The notes below the pieces were generated by a model that worked only from the letters and a program-made list of their open reading frames with translations, did not search any database and was not told where the DNA came from. Made by a program: the position numbers and the translations under genes. Of a stretch of 64,000 nt of DNA, positions 9,208-18,236 are shown piece after piece; within the stretch, counting starts at the first letter, position 1, and each line of letters opens with the position of its first letter. The DNA is from Ilyomonas sp965247435 (lineage in GTDB: Bacteria > Bacteroidota > Bacteroidia > Chitinophagales > Chitinophagaceae): assembly GCA_965247435.1 (NCBI GenBank), contig OZ252019.1, positions 682,001-746,000 of the forward strand. Reading direction: 5' to 3'.

Positions 9208-11544
9208 ATGAAGACAATCCTGAGTTGCATCGCCTTTTTGCTTTGTATCGCTGCCAGTGCACAATTAACGCAAACCATCCGCGGAACCGTAACCGACGAA
9301 GTATTGCAGAAGCCCGTTGAAGGCGCAACGGTATTAATCGCCGGGACGAGCCATGGCGTTATCACGCAACAGGACGGCAGCTTTAAAATTACAGGCATTC
9401 CCATCGGAACCGTTACGCTGTTTACCACGTCTATGGGCTATAAAGAAAACACGGTAGCGAATATTACCATCAATGCAGGAAAGGAAACGGTATTGGTAAT
9501 TGCCCTGCAGCCAGCCATCCACACCAATGAAGAAGTGATTGTAAAAACCAACAGCAAAAAGAACCAGCCGCTTAACGACATGAGCGTAGTGAGTGCCAGA
9601 GCATTCACGGTGGAAGAGACGCAAAAGTATGCGGCTGCAATAAACGACCCGTTGCGCATGGCAACTGCGTTTGCAGGCGTTGCCAGCGCTGATGATGGCA
9701 ATAACCAGATTGTAATTCGCGGCAATTCGCCAACCGGTTTGTTGTGGCGGATGGAAGGATTGGACATTCCCAACCCCAATCATTTTGCGGCGACCGGAAG
9801 CAGTGGCGGCGGCATTTCTATTCTAAGCTCGCAGCTTCTTTCCAATTCCGATTTTGTTACAGGCGCGTTTGCTGCCGAATATGGCAACGCGCTGAGCGGC
9901 GTGTTTGATGTAAAGCTTCGCAAAGGCAATAATGAGAAGCGGGAAATATCGCTGCAAGCGGGTTTGCTGGGTTTGAACGCCGCTGTGGAAGGACCTTTCA
10001 GCAAGAATTATAAAGGCTCGTATCTAATCAATTACCGGTATTCTACGTTAAGCATTTTGAGTAAGTTAGGTGTGAATATTGGCGATGCAAAGTCAACCGA
10101 TTTTCAGGATTTATCGTACAACATTTCATTACCAACCAAGAAGTGGGGCAGCTTCACGCTGTTTGGTTTCAATGGTTTCAGCAACCAGGATTTTACTGCA
10201 CTTACCGATTCAACAAAATGGAAAACAGACGATGACCGATATGCTTCTCTTTTTACTTCCAACACCATGTTTAACGGGGCAACACACAACATTGCCATTG
10301 GCAAAAACGGAAGGCTTACCACGGCAGCCGGTTATGCTTACAACAAGCTGGCTTACAAAGAAAACTTTCTCCAAAGACCGGATAGTGCTGCCCTGGATTA
10401 CAGAGACAATAACCGCACTACCCGCTTCACCGTAAACAGCACATACAGCCATCGTTTCAGTAACCGGACTACTTTAAAAACGGGTGTAATTATGAATGCT
10501 GTTGGCTTTCGTTATTACCAATTATCCAAAGACAATAAGGGAGCACCGCTGGAAGAAAAAATCAATACCCAAAACCATACAACGACCGTGCAGGCTTTTT
10601 CCGAATGGCAGTATCGGGTGAGCGATGCCATTACGCTAAACAGCGGGCTGCATTACCTGCAACTTTTGTACAACAACAGCAAGAGCCTGGAACCGCGCTT
10701 GTCGGTGAAATGGGACATCAATAAAAAGAATACACTGGCGTTTGGGTATGGTTTGCATAGCCAGGTGCAGCCTTGGGGAATTTATTTAGCGCAGCTAACC
10801 TCAGACGGCAAAACAACAATGCCCGATAAAGATTTGAGCTTTACCAAAGCGCAGCATTTTGTTCTCTCGTACAACCGCATGCTAAGCCATAATTTTCACA
10901 TCAAAACGGAAGTGTATTATCAGCGGTTATATCACGTGCCGGTAAGCCCTTACGATAGCAGCACCTTGTGTACGCTTAACCTGCAGGATAGTTATATAAC
11001 CGATGCGTTGGTGAATAAGGGCAAGGGGAGAAATTATGGTGTTGAGGTAACGTTGGAGCAGTATGTAACCAGCGGATTTTATTTGCTGTTCAGCAATTCG
11101 TTGTATCAATCGAAATACACCGCCATTGATGGCATTGAACGCAACACAAGGTTTAATGGCAACTATTTAAGCACGCTCACAACCGGCAAGGAATTTACGT
11201 TTGCTACGGGTAAAAGAATACTGGGCATGAACCTGAAAACAGTGTATGCAGGCGGCTACAGAACCACGCCAATAAACGTAGCAGAGTCGCAGCAACAGGG
11301 CTACACGGTGTATCAGGAAAAGGAAGCGTACAGCCTTCAAAATCCTGCGTATTGGCGGGCTGATGTAAGAGTAAGTATGAAGTGGAATAAGAAAAACCTT
11401 ACCAGCACTTTATCGCTCGATATACAAAACCTCACCGGACGGCGCAATGTTTACAGCCAGACTTACGATGCGACTGAAAAGAAAATCATCACTCAATATC
11501 AAACCGGTTTTGTGCCGGTGATTAATTACAAAGTGGAGTTTTAA
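9208..11544 (+). CDS. TonB-dependent outer membrane receptor
   Basis: A 778-residue outer membrane receptor starting at ATG 9208; an in-frame start at 9160 would spoil the signal peptide that follows 9208 (MKTILSCIAFLLCIAASAQ). A carboxypeptidase-regulatory-like domain (IRGTVTDEVLQKPVEGATV) spans about residues 24-105. The plug domain follows at about 120-230, with the segments NDPLRMATAFAGVASADD and NQIVIRGNSPTGLLWRMEG, then a long beta barrel ending VINYKVEF with the terminal Phe typical for barrel insertion. It lacks its own STN domain, which is encoded separately by the gene before it. The likely role is TonB-driven uptake of a large or scarce ligand; the substrate is unknown. Confidence 0.88.
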   Translation: MKTILSCIAFLLCIAASAQLTQTIRGTVTDEVLQKPVEGATVLIAGTSHGVITQQDGSFKITGIPIGTVTLFTTSMGYKENTVANITINAGKETVLVIALQPAIHTNEEVIVKTNSKKNQPLNDMSVVSARAFTVEETQKYAAAINDPLRMATAFAGVASADDGNNQIVIRGNSPTGLLWRMEGLDIPNPNHFAATGSSGGGISILSSQLLSNSDFVTGAFAAEYGNALSGVFDVKLRKGNNEKREISLQAGLLGLNAAVEGPFSKNYKGSYLINYRYSTLSILSKLGVNIGDAKSTDFQDLSYNISLPTKKWGSFTLFGFNGFSNQDFTALTDSTKWKTDDDRYASLFTSNTMFNGATHNIAIGKNGRLTTAAGYAYNKLAYKENFLQRPDSAALDYRDNNRTTRFTVNSTYSHRFSNRTTLKTGVIMNAVGFRYYQLSKDNKGAPLEEKINTQNHTTTVQAFSEWQYRVSDAITLNSGLHYLQLLYNNSKSLEPRLSVKWDINKKNTLAFGYGLHSQVQPWGIYLAQLTSDGKTTMPDKDLSFTKAQHFVLSYNRMLSHNFHIKTEVYYQRLYHVPVSPYDSSTLCTLNLQDSYITDALVNKGKGRNYGVEVTLEQYVTSGFYLLFSNSLYQSKYTAIDGIERNTRFNGNYLSTLTTGKEFTFATGKRILGMNLKTVYAGGYRTTPINVAESQQQGYTVYQEKEAYSLQNPAYWRADVRVSMKWNKKNLTSTLSLDIQNLTGRRNVYSQTYDATEKKIITQYQTGFVPVINYKVEF

Positions 11545-11578
11545 AATGAGAACAGTATGCGTAAAAACAAGAACCTGC

Positions 11579-13750
11579 TTATACATATTGTTCTGCCGGC
11601 GCCGGCTCAATCCATGCCTCGCTTTCTTTGAGTAAATTAATGAGTTCATCTACTGCAATCGCGCTGTCCACATTGCGCTTTACCACGTCTTTACCCCGGT
11701 ACAACGTGATCTTGCCAACGCCGCTGCCTACATAGCCAAAATCGGCGTCTGCCATCTCGCCGGGACCGTTGACAATGCAACCCATGATGGCGATTTTTAC
11801 GCCTTTCAAATGGTTGGTTATAGAGCGGATTTTAGCGGTGGTTTCCTGCAGGTCAAACAAGGTTCTGCCGCAGGAAGGGCAGGAGATGTATTCGGTTTTA
11901 GAGATGCGCGTGCGTGTTGCCTGCAGGATGTTGAAAGCGGTGCTGTTGATGAAAGCTTCAACCGTTGCATTGCTTACATAATTGCGCCCGCTGGCGTTGC
12001 TGTTCTGCGATGATTGATAGCTTTCTTTCGTCATGCCCAAACATAAACCATCGCCTAAACCATCGAGCAATAAAGCGCCGCATTCGGTAGCATAATGAAT
12101 GAGATGTTCATCTGCGGTTTGCCAGTTGCTGTCGCAGATTAAAACAACCGGGTTATTGATATTGCGGTTCATTAGCTCTATAAACATACGTCTTACGTTC
12201 AGCATCGCATGTTGGGCAGTGCTGCTCAAACACAATACTACATTGGGTTTGTTGGCAAGAGCATCGAGATAAGTAAAATCATTGATGGTTGTTTCATCGC
12301 TGAAGCAATCTATCATTACAAAATTCAGTTCCTCACTCACAAGAGCAGCCTGTGCAAAGCCGCTGTCCTCATAGAGGGGGAAGTACCTCACCCCCAGCTC
12401 TTCTCCCTCGGAGAAGGGAGCAGTAAGAGCCTGTTGCCAGGCAGCCGGATAAACGATTACTTTTAGTGTGCCGGGTAAAGCGAAGTTGATGAGTTGATGC
12501 CCGGTAAAAATATAATCGGCGGCGGCATCGCTGATGTTCCATTTATCGGTGATATAATTGTAAGTATAACCAACACTTTGCAGGTGCGCGGGTGTAATGA
12601 TTGCTATCTTACTCAAATCAGCAATTACGATGGGAACCTGGTGCCCGCCGATGTTGTCAACGGTATAGGTTGAGCGGCGCATGTAGGTGAAGGGAGAGTA
12701 CCTCATCCCTAACCCCTGCCTACCGGACAGGCAGGCTTCTCCACGGGTGGAGAAGGGAACTGACGATGATTGAAGATGAGCGTTAGTAGATAATAGTACT
12801 TCTTTTTCTGACTTTTCATTTTTAACTTCTGAAGGCTGATAACTGATTGCTGACGGCTGATGGCTTGCAGCTTCATATCGCTTCACCAGATCTTTACAAA
12901 CCGGTATTTCAAATTCGGGGTCTTCGGTAAGACTCACGCGTATCGTATCGCCGATGCCATCTTCCAATAAAGTACCAATACCGGCAGCGCTTTTTACCCT
13001 GCCATCTTCGCCATCCCCGGCTTCTGTTACGCCTAAATGCAGTGGATAACATTCGCCAAACTCCGCATCCATTTGTTGTATCAATAAACGGTACGCCTGC
13101 ACCATTACCTGCGGGTTGCTCGCCTTCATGCTCAGTACAATATTGTGGTAGCTTTCATATCGCGCGATGCGCAAAAATTCCATCGCGCTTTCTACCATGC
13201 CTATTGGTGTATCGCCATAACGGCTCATAATCCGGTCGCTCAAACTGCCATGGTTGGTGCCGATGCGCATGGCAGTTCCGTACTCTTTACAAATAGTAAT
13301 CAGCGGTGTAAAGCGTTGCTGAATACGCTCAATTTCTTCGGCATAATCAGCATCTGTATATTCAATCAGTTCAAACTTTTTTTTGTCAATGTAATTGCCC
13401 GGATTGATGCGCACTTTCTCTACAATGCGGGCGGCTATTTCGGCAGCGTTGGGCGTAAAGTGAATGTCGGCAACCAACGGTGTTTTATAACCGCGCCGAT
13501 GCAATTCGTTTTTGATGTGCAATAAATTTTCCGCTTCTTTTTTACTGGGCGCGGTAATGCGCACGAGCTCCGCACCGGCTTCTATACAACGGATGCTTTG
13601 CTCCACCGTAGCCAGCGTGTCCATCGTGTCGGTGGTCGTCATTGTTTGTACACGGATGGGATGAAAATTGCCAAGCAGTAAATCGCCGATCCTTACTTCA
13701 CGGGTTTTGAGGCGGCTATATTCGGTAAGTGAGTTACAATACAATTGCAT
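11579..13750 (-). CDS. ispG: IspG, HMB-PP synthase (long type) with in-frame repeat insertions
   Basis: (E)-4-hydroxy-3-methylbut-2-enyl-diphosphate synthase of the MEP isoprenoid pathway. The 723 residues follow the three-domain plant/Bacteroidetes plan: TIM barrel (about 1-285, VRIGDLLLGNFHPIRVQTM), central A* domain (about 355-600) and C-terminal [4Fe-4S] domain with CPSCGRT and MGCIVNGPGEM. Two segments do not look like family sequence: about residues 291-354 between barrel and A* domain, and about 442-457 inside A*. Both contain palindromic repeats (see repeat entries) that stay in frame. dxs lies upstream on the same strand, so this region groups two enzymes of the same pathway. Activity is probably intact because all domain cores are present. 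Confidence 0.95.
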   Translation of the reverse strand: MQLYCNSLTEYSRLKTREVRIGDLLLGNFHPIRVQTMTTTDTMDTLATVEQSIRCIEAGAELVRITAPSKKEAENLLHIKNELHRRGYKTPLVADIHFTPNAAEIAARIVEKVRINPGNYIDKKKFELIEYTDADYAEEIERIQQRFTPLITICKEYGTAMRIGTNHGSLSDRIMSRYGDTPIGMVESAMEFLRIARYESYHNIVLSMKASNPQVMVQAYRLLIQQMDAEFGECYPLHLGVTEAGDGEDGRVKSAAGIGTLLEDGIGDTIRVSLTEDPEFEIPVCKDLVKRYEAASHQPSAISYQPSEVKNEKSEKEVLLSTNAHLQSSSVPFSTRGEACLSGRQGLGMRYSPFTYMRRSTYTVDNIGGHQVPIVIADLSKIAIITPAHLQSVGYTYNYITDKWNISDAAADYIFTGHQLINFALPGTLKVIVYPAAWQQALTAPFSEGEELGVRYFPLYEDSGFAQAALVSEELNFVMIDCFSDETTINDFTYLDALANKPNVVLCLSSTAQHAMLNVRRMFIELMNRNINNPVVLICDSNWQTADEHLIHYATECGALLLDGLGDGLCLGMTKESYQSSQNSNASGRNYVSNATVEAFINSTAFNILQATRTRISKTEYISCPSCGRTLFDLQETTAKIRSITNHLKGVKIAIMGCIVNGPGEMADADFGYVGSGVGKITLYRGKDVVKRNVDSAIAVDELINLLKESEAWIEPAPAEQYV
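12384..12421. repeat. palindromic repeat inside ispG, copy 1
   Basis: GTACCTCACCCCCAGCT followed by the hairpin CTTCTCC-CTC-GGAGAAG (12400-12416). It matches the family also found in leuS and is translated in frame as APFSEGEELGVRYF. Confidence 0.8.
12698..12760. repeat. palindromic repeat inside ispG, copy 2, with a nested palindrome
   Basis: GTACCTCATCCCTAACCC then a nested palindrome (CCTGCCT at 12715-12721, AGGCAGG at 12729-12735) and the family hairpin TTCTCCAC-GG-GTGGAGAA (12738-12755). The nested part resembles the core of the dispersed repeat at 41560 and 63109. All is in frame with ispG. Confidence 0.8.
12775..12880. repeat. repeat-like linker DNA inside ispG
   Basis: Low-complexity DNA coding for HQPSAISYQPS and KNEKSEKE. 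On the gene strand it reads like the short CATCAG/TATCAG and AAAATGAAAA strings often seen between genes in Bacteroidota, here translated as a linker. Confidence 0.45.
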
Positions 13751-13957
13751 ATAAGTTTGAACTATAATTTGACTGCAAAGTTGCGGATAATTAGGGAGAT
13801 GAGATTGTTAAGGATGAATGGCAAATGCTGCAGCCCAATGTTCTGTTTGCTGAAAGCTGTATGATTATTACCTGTTGTGAGGCCTTATATGCCGAAGGGG
13901 CAAACCGCTTATTTAAACTTTCCTTTTTTTATCCGCCAAAATTTTTTATCTGTCAAT

Positions 13958-14761
13958 CTATTGCGGTTTTTCTGCCATGATGGAATACACCAGCGGCAAC
14001 TTATCACCAAACTTTTCAATTATATATTTGCCCCGTGCGGTTTCTTTGGTTCCCTTAAAGCACGGGTACGGGGAGTAGTCGTATTCCAAAAAATTTTTTA
14101 TAATCAGGCCGTTGCTCCATATAGCGGCAAACACTTCGCTTAACGAATGATTCCAGCCGACGATCCTATAAGTAATCGGCGCGGCCTTATCTGCATAAGT
14201 GCCGCTTTCCGTTTCGTAAATCGGCTCGTCTGTAAAATACTTATACACCACCTTTTCAAAGTCATTATCATACATCCATACAAACGGGTGAAACTCTGCA
14301 AACACAAACCGTCCGCCGGGCTTCAAAAAGGTGTTGATAATATTTCCCCACTGCTGCAGATCGGGCAGCCAGCCAACGGTGCCATAAGACGCAAAAACAA
14401 TATCGAATTGCTGCTGTAAATGTTGGGGTAAATCGTAAATGTTGCAGCAGATAAACGAGGCGTTCAAACCCAACTGGTCATTCAATTTCTTAGCCTCTTC
14501 AATAACCTTGTCGGATAGGTCAACGCCGGTTACTATTGCGCCCATCCGCGCCAGCGATAAACTATCCTGGCCAAAATGGCATTGCAGGTGCAGGATGGTT
14601 TTGCCCTGTACATCGCCAAGCAGCGAAAGCTCAATTTCGTTGAGTGATGTCTTGCCTTCGAGGAATGCTGTTACATTGTAAAAGTCCGACGCCACATGCC
14701 AAGCCGTACGCGTATTCCATGCGTGGCGGTTGAGTGCGATGTAATCCGGATTGGTCGTCAC
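13958..14761 (-). CDS. class I SAM-dependent methyltransferase
   Basis: A methyltransferase of about 267 residues with the Rossmann motif I ILHLQCHFGQDSLSLARMGA and the acidic motif GVDLSD that binds S-adenosylmethionine, followed by FDIVFASYGTVGWLPD (motif IV) and FLKPGGRFVFAEFHP (post-motif). The frame continues upstream to GTG 14797, overlapping the Uma2 stop (GTGA), but GTG 14761 gives MTTNPDYIALNRHAW, the usual N-terminus of this family, so 14761 is preferred. The target is unknown. It is the middle of a same-strand run from dxs to ispG. Confidence 0.85.
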   Translation of the reverse strand: MTTNPDYIALNRHAWNTRTAWHVASDFYNVTAFLEGKTSLNEIELSLLGDVQGKTILHLQCHFGQDSLSLARMGAIVTGVDLSDKVIEEAKKLNDQLGLNASFICCNIYDLPQHLQQQFDIVFASYGTVGWLPDLQQWGNIINTFLKPGGRFVFAEFHPFVWMYDNDFEKVVYKYFTDEPIYETESGTYADKAAPITYRIVGWNHSLSEVFAAIWSNGLIIKNFLEYDYSPYPCFKGTKETARGKYIIEKFGDKLPLVYSIMAEKPQ

Positions 14762-14793
14762 AGGAAAGGGTAAGTTTAGTTGAACAGCCCGGT

Positions 14794-15330
14794 TCACCAG
14801 ATTTCTCTAAAGTCAATAGTAGCATCACAAATCCCATCTAATAAAAAAGAATACCTCCATTCTTTTACTTTTTGCTGAAGCTGGTACCGGTTGTTTTTGT
14901 ATTCGTAAATTTCTACCTCTTCGGTATCCGGCGATACAATAAGGTAGTAAGGTATTTGTTGCGATTCGTACAAAGGATATTTTACATGCCGGTCTTTAAA
15001 AGCTGTAGATGGAGATAAAATTTCAACGATCAATACGGGTGGAAAGTCAAGAAACTTTTTACGTATTTCTCTGCTTACAATCAGCATATCGGGCTGTACA
15101 ATAGTATCTTCCTCTATCTTATAATCAAGTGGCTGGTAAACTGTACAATGCCTGTATTTTTTTAACGCAATACTAAATTCAGTTGATATTGCGCTGGCTA
15201 TACGCTGATGCTTGGGTACGGGCAGCGGGCTCATGGCATACGGAATACCGTCAATTAATTCCCACTTGCCTTCCCACTGTTCGTAATCAGCGTAGGTATA
15301 ATGCGGTAATGCTTTAAGTATGCCTGCCAT
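14794..15330 (-). CDS. Uma2-family PD-(D/E)XK endonuclease-like protein
   Basis: A 178-residue member of the Uma2/DUF820 family of restriction-endonuclease-like proteins. The nuclease core shows QPDMLIV (Asp), then LIVEILSPST (Glu with the family SPST signature), then KDRHVKYPLYES (Lys), so the catalytic residues seem present. Biological roles of Uma2 proteins are mostly unproven; they are abundant in cyanobacteria and Chitinophagaceae. It lies 41 nt downstream of dxs and its stop overlaps a possible GTG of the methyltransferase, so it probably shares their transcript. Confidence 0.88.
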   Translation of the reverse strand: MAGILKALPHYTYADYEQWEGKWELIDGIPYAMSPLPVPKHQRIASAISTEFSIALKKYRHCTVYQPLDYKIEEDTIVQPDMLIVSREIRKKFLDFPPVLIVEILSPSTAFKDRHVKYPLYESQQIPYYLIVSPDTEEVEIYEYKNNRYQLQQKVKEWRYSFLLDGICDATIDFREIW

Positions 15331-15371
15331 ATATCAAAGTTAATGTATGATACAATTTTGAAGAGTATATC

Positions 15372-17306
15372 TTATCCCGGTAATTCCGCGTTCACCCGTA
15401 CACTTTTTTTTAGTAGTACTCTTGCTGTTGCTGCAATTCCGTTCGCATCATAACCACATTCAGCGTGCAATTCTTTTAGTGTTCCGTGTTCTACAATCCT
15501 GTCCGGAATACCCAGCATTTTTACTTCGGCGTTATAATTATGTTTCGCCATAAATTCTAACACGGCACTTCCAAAACCGCCGGTAATTGCTCCGTCTTCT
15601 ACAGTAATTATTTTATTGTGCTTCTCAAAAACTTCATGCAGTAAATCTTCATCCAACGGCTTTACAAACCGCAGGTCGCAATGCGCTGCATCAATGCCTT
15701 CGGTGCGCAACTGGCGGATGGCGGCTGTTGCAAAATTGCCGGGATGACCAATACTGAGAATGGCAATATCTTTTCCTTCTTTTAATTTCCGGCCTTTGCC
15801 GATTGCTATCTTTTCAAACGGCGTTTGCCAGTTGTGCAGTACACCTTCACCGCGCGGGTAGCGGATTACAAACGGCAGCCCATTCTCTTCCAATTGCGCC
15901 GTGTACATCAGGTTGCGCAGTTCCTGCTCATTCATCGGCGCACTGATAATCATATTCGGGATGCAGCGGAAATAGGCAATATCGTATGCGCCATGATGCG
16001 TAGGTCCGTCTTCGCCAACCAGCCCTGCTCTATCAAGGCAAAAAATCACCGGTAGTTTTTGTATAGCCACATCATGTACGGCCTGATCAAAAGCGCGCTG
16101 CATAAAGGAAGAATAAATATTGCAAAACACCTTCATGCCCTGGGTGGCAAGTCCGGCGCTCAGTGTAACGGCGTGTTGTTCACAAATCCCTACATCGAAG
16201 GCGCGGTCCGGCATTTTATCCATCATCATTTTAAGCGAACAACCGCTTGGCATTGCCGGCGTAACGCCCATGATGGCCGGATTTTTCTCCGCTAATTCTA
16301 TGATGGTTTTGCCAAACACATCCTGGTATTTGGGCGGCTGCGGTGTGGCGTAAACCTTTTTATAAATTTCGCCGGTTACTTTATCAAATAAACCCGGCGC
16401 ATGCCACTTGGTCTGGTCTTTCTCTGCTAATGCGTAGCCTTTGCCTTTGGTGGTAATGATGTGCAGCAACTTTGGACCGGGAATATTTTTTAAGTCGTGT
16501 AATGTATCAACCAGCTTGGTAATATTGTGCCCGTCTATCGGCCCGAAATACCGGAAGTTCAGCGCTTCAAATAAATTACTGCGCTTGCTTACCATGCCTT
16601 TAATGCCCGCTTCCAGCTTGCTGGCCATATCGCGCGTAAAGCGCTTGCCGATGGGTAATTTGCCCATCAGGTTCCAGACATCATCACGCAGCTTATTATA
16701 CGTTTGAGAAGTGGTAATATCTGTCAGGTATTCTTTTAATGCACCTACATTGGGGTCAATGCCGATGCCGTTATCATTCAACACTACCAGCATATCCGCA
16801 TCGGCAACGCCGGCATGGTTCAGGGCCTCGAAAGCCATACCGGCCGTCATAGCGCCGTCGCCAATAACAGCAACCGACTTGCGGGCTTCTTTTTTATACT
16901 TGGCTGCTATAGCCATGCCCAGTGCAGCAGAAATGGAGGTGGAAGAATGGCCTACGCCAAATGTATCGTACACACTTTCGCTGCGCTTAGGGAAACCACT
17001 GATGCCCTTGTATTTACGGTTGGTAGCGAAGATATCCCGGCGGCCGGTGAGTATTTTATGCCCGTAAGCCTGGTGGCCCACATCCCACACCAACTGGTCG
17101 TACGGTGTATTGTAAATATAGTGAAGCGCCACGGTAAGCTCTACTACGCCCAGGCTCGCTGCAAAATGACCACCATGCACGCTTACAACGTCAACGATAA
17201 ACTGTCGCAGTTCATCGCACAACTGGTGCAATTGCACTCGGTCGAGTTTTTTTACGTCATCAGGGGTATTAATTGCTTGCAGTAAAGCGCCGGGCATTAT
17301 TTCCAT
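15372..17306 (-). CDS. dxs: 1-deoxy-D-xylulose-5-phosphate synthase
   Basis: First enzyme of the MEP pathway: condenses pyruvate and glyceraldehyde 3-phosphate using thiamine diphosphate. The 644-residue length fits the family (about 620-640). Seen motifs: HVGHQAYGHKILTGRR-type segment (DVGHQAYGHKILTG), the ThDP/Mg motif GDGAMTAGMAFEALN to LNDNGIGI, the central pyrimidine domain (DVGICEQHAVTLSAGLA) and the C-terminal transketolase domain (VEDGAITGGFGSAV). A second in-frame Met lies three codons in (MPGALLQ). A canonical promoter lies just upstream. It heads a same-strand group that ends with ispG. Confidence 0.96.
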   Translation of the reverse strand: MEIMPGALLQAINTPDDVKKLDRVQLHQLCDELRQFIVDVVSVHGGHFAASLGVVELTVALHYIYNTPYDQLVWDVGHQAYGHKILTGRRDIFATNRKYKGISGFPKRSESVYDTFGVGHSSTSISAALGMAIAAKYKKEARKSVAVIGDGAMTAGMAFEALNHAGVADADMLVVLNDNGIGIDPNVGALKEYLTDITTSQTYNKLRDDVWNLMGKLPIGKRFTRDMASKLEAGIKGMVSKRSNLFEALNFRYFGPIDGHNITKLVDTLHDLKNIPGPKLLHIITTKGKGYALAEKDQTKWHAPGLFDKVTGEIYKKVYATPQPPKYQDVFGKTIIELAEKNPAIMGVTPAMPSGCSLKMMMDKMPDRAFDVGICEQHAVTLSAGLATQGMKVFCNIYSSFMQRAFDQAVHDVAIQKLPVIFCLDRAGLVGEDGPTHHGAYDIAYFRCIPNMIISAPMNEQELRNLMYTAQLEENGLPFVIRYPRGEGVLHNWQTPFEKIAIGKGRKLKEGKDIAILSIGHPGNFATAAIRQLRTEGIDAAHCDLRFVKPLDEDLLHEVFEKHNKIITVEDGAITGGFGSAVLEFMAKHNYNAEVKMLGIPDRIVEHGTLKELHAECGYDANGIAATARVLLKKSVRVNAELPG

Positions 17307-17326
17307 GTGCGGGTAAAATTGAGAGG

Positions 17327-17354
17327 CAAAATTAAGTAAAGCAGCCGTTGCAAA
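17327..17354 (-). promoter_or_regulatory. promoter of dxs
   Basis: On the minus strand TTTG (17354-17351), a 16-nt spacer and TAATTTTG (17334-17327) match the Bacteroidota -33/-7 pattern. The 5' leader would be about 15 nt. Confidence 0.5.
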
Positions 17355-17439
17355 TTATATTATCCATTGGTAAGGGCTAACTTTTAGCCTTTTATGTTTT
17401 CTCCGCATTTTTTTATTTTAGCAGCAACGCTTTATTCTT

Positions 17440-18184
17440 CATTCAATAGCAGCCGGTAGGAAACAAAGGTATTTTTCATTTGTTGCACGATTTATTGTAC
17501 TGTTTATTATCTATTATGCAGCCGGGTTTTACCCGATTTTTTGGTTTGCAGCCGCTACTAAAATCGGTTTTTTACCCGCTGCTTTAATCATAGCAAGGCT
17601 GCAGGGATTCCCTGATTTTCCTGCTTATGGCTTGCCCTGCACAGCAGCTTTGCTGCCAACTTATTAAAAGGGCTTATGATTGGTAATTTCTTTTTTCTAC
17701 TTGCCCCTTACGCTGCCGCGGCAGCAGGTTTTGAGCGGCTGACTATTGATATCAGCATAATCTTTAAATAGTTGCCGATGGTTCTGCTGACGACTGCTTT
17801 CCCGCCTGTTGCCGAAGATGTTTTAACGAGCGGTTATCTCGATGCGCGTCTTCACAGCAGTATGTCCCGCAATCAATGGGGTTATATTGTCAGCCGTTGT
17901 GTATGTGTTGAATCATATCTGGCGCTTACAAAATGGGCTGGCTGTACTTTCTTATTTAATGATAGTAGGAATCGCGCCTGCTTATACTTTACATTGCACA
18001 ATGGCTATGGCCGGCGTTTGGCATTCACTGGAGCGCAAATATTGCTTTTGAGAGTACTGCCGCAGGTACACAAATCAGTAACAGTATTAGAAGCCATTGG
18101 CTGCTTGCTGTCGGTTACGCTGTTGTGTTTTTTGCCAACCATCACAAAAAAAGGTATGCCGTACCTGGCGCCAGCCAAGCCTGA
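17440..18184 (+). pseudogene. decayed CPBP intramembrane protease gene
   Basis: A protein of the CPBP (CAAX protease/bacteriocin-processing) family can be read across several frames: membrane segment YYAAGFYPIFWFAAATKIGF (frame of 17491, stop TAA 17665), then LLKGLMIGNFFFLLAPYAAA (frame of 17661, stop TAG 17769), then VLLTTAFPPVAEDVLTSGYL, then VVYVLNHIWRLQNGLAVLSY (frame of 17842), then GIHWSANIAFES (frame of 18020, stop TGA 18182). Family motifs are still visible: AED for EExxxR, YVLNH for FxxxH, and HWSAN for HxxxN; the arginine of the first is replaced by serine. At least three frameshifts and one in-frame stop make it non-functional unless the sequence has errors. Confidence 0.65.
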
Positions 18185-18236
18185 TGCTGGTATTTGGAAT
18201 AACTTTTGGCAGAAGTACCATTACATCAATTTAATT

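Noticed and set aside
17772..18236. N-terminal extension of the SDR
   Set aside because: It reads through the CPBP pseudogene; the SDR family begins at ATG 18237.
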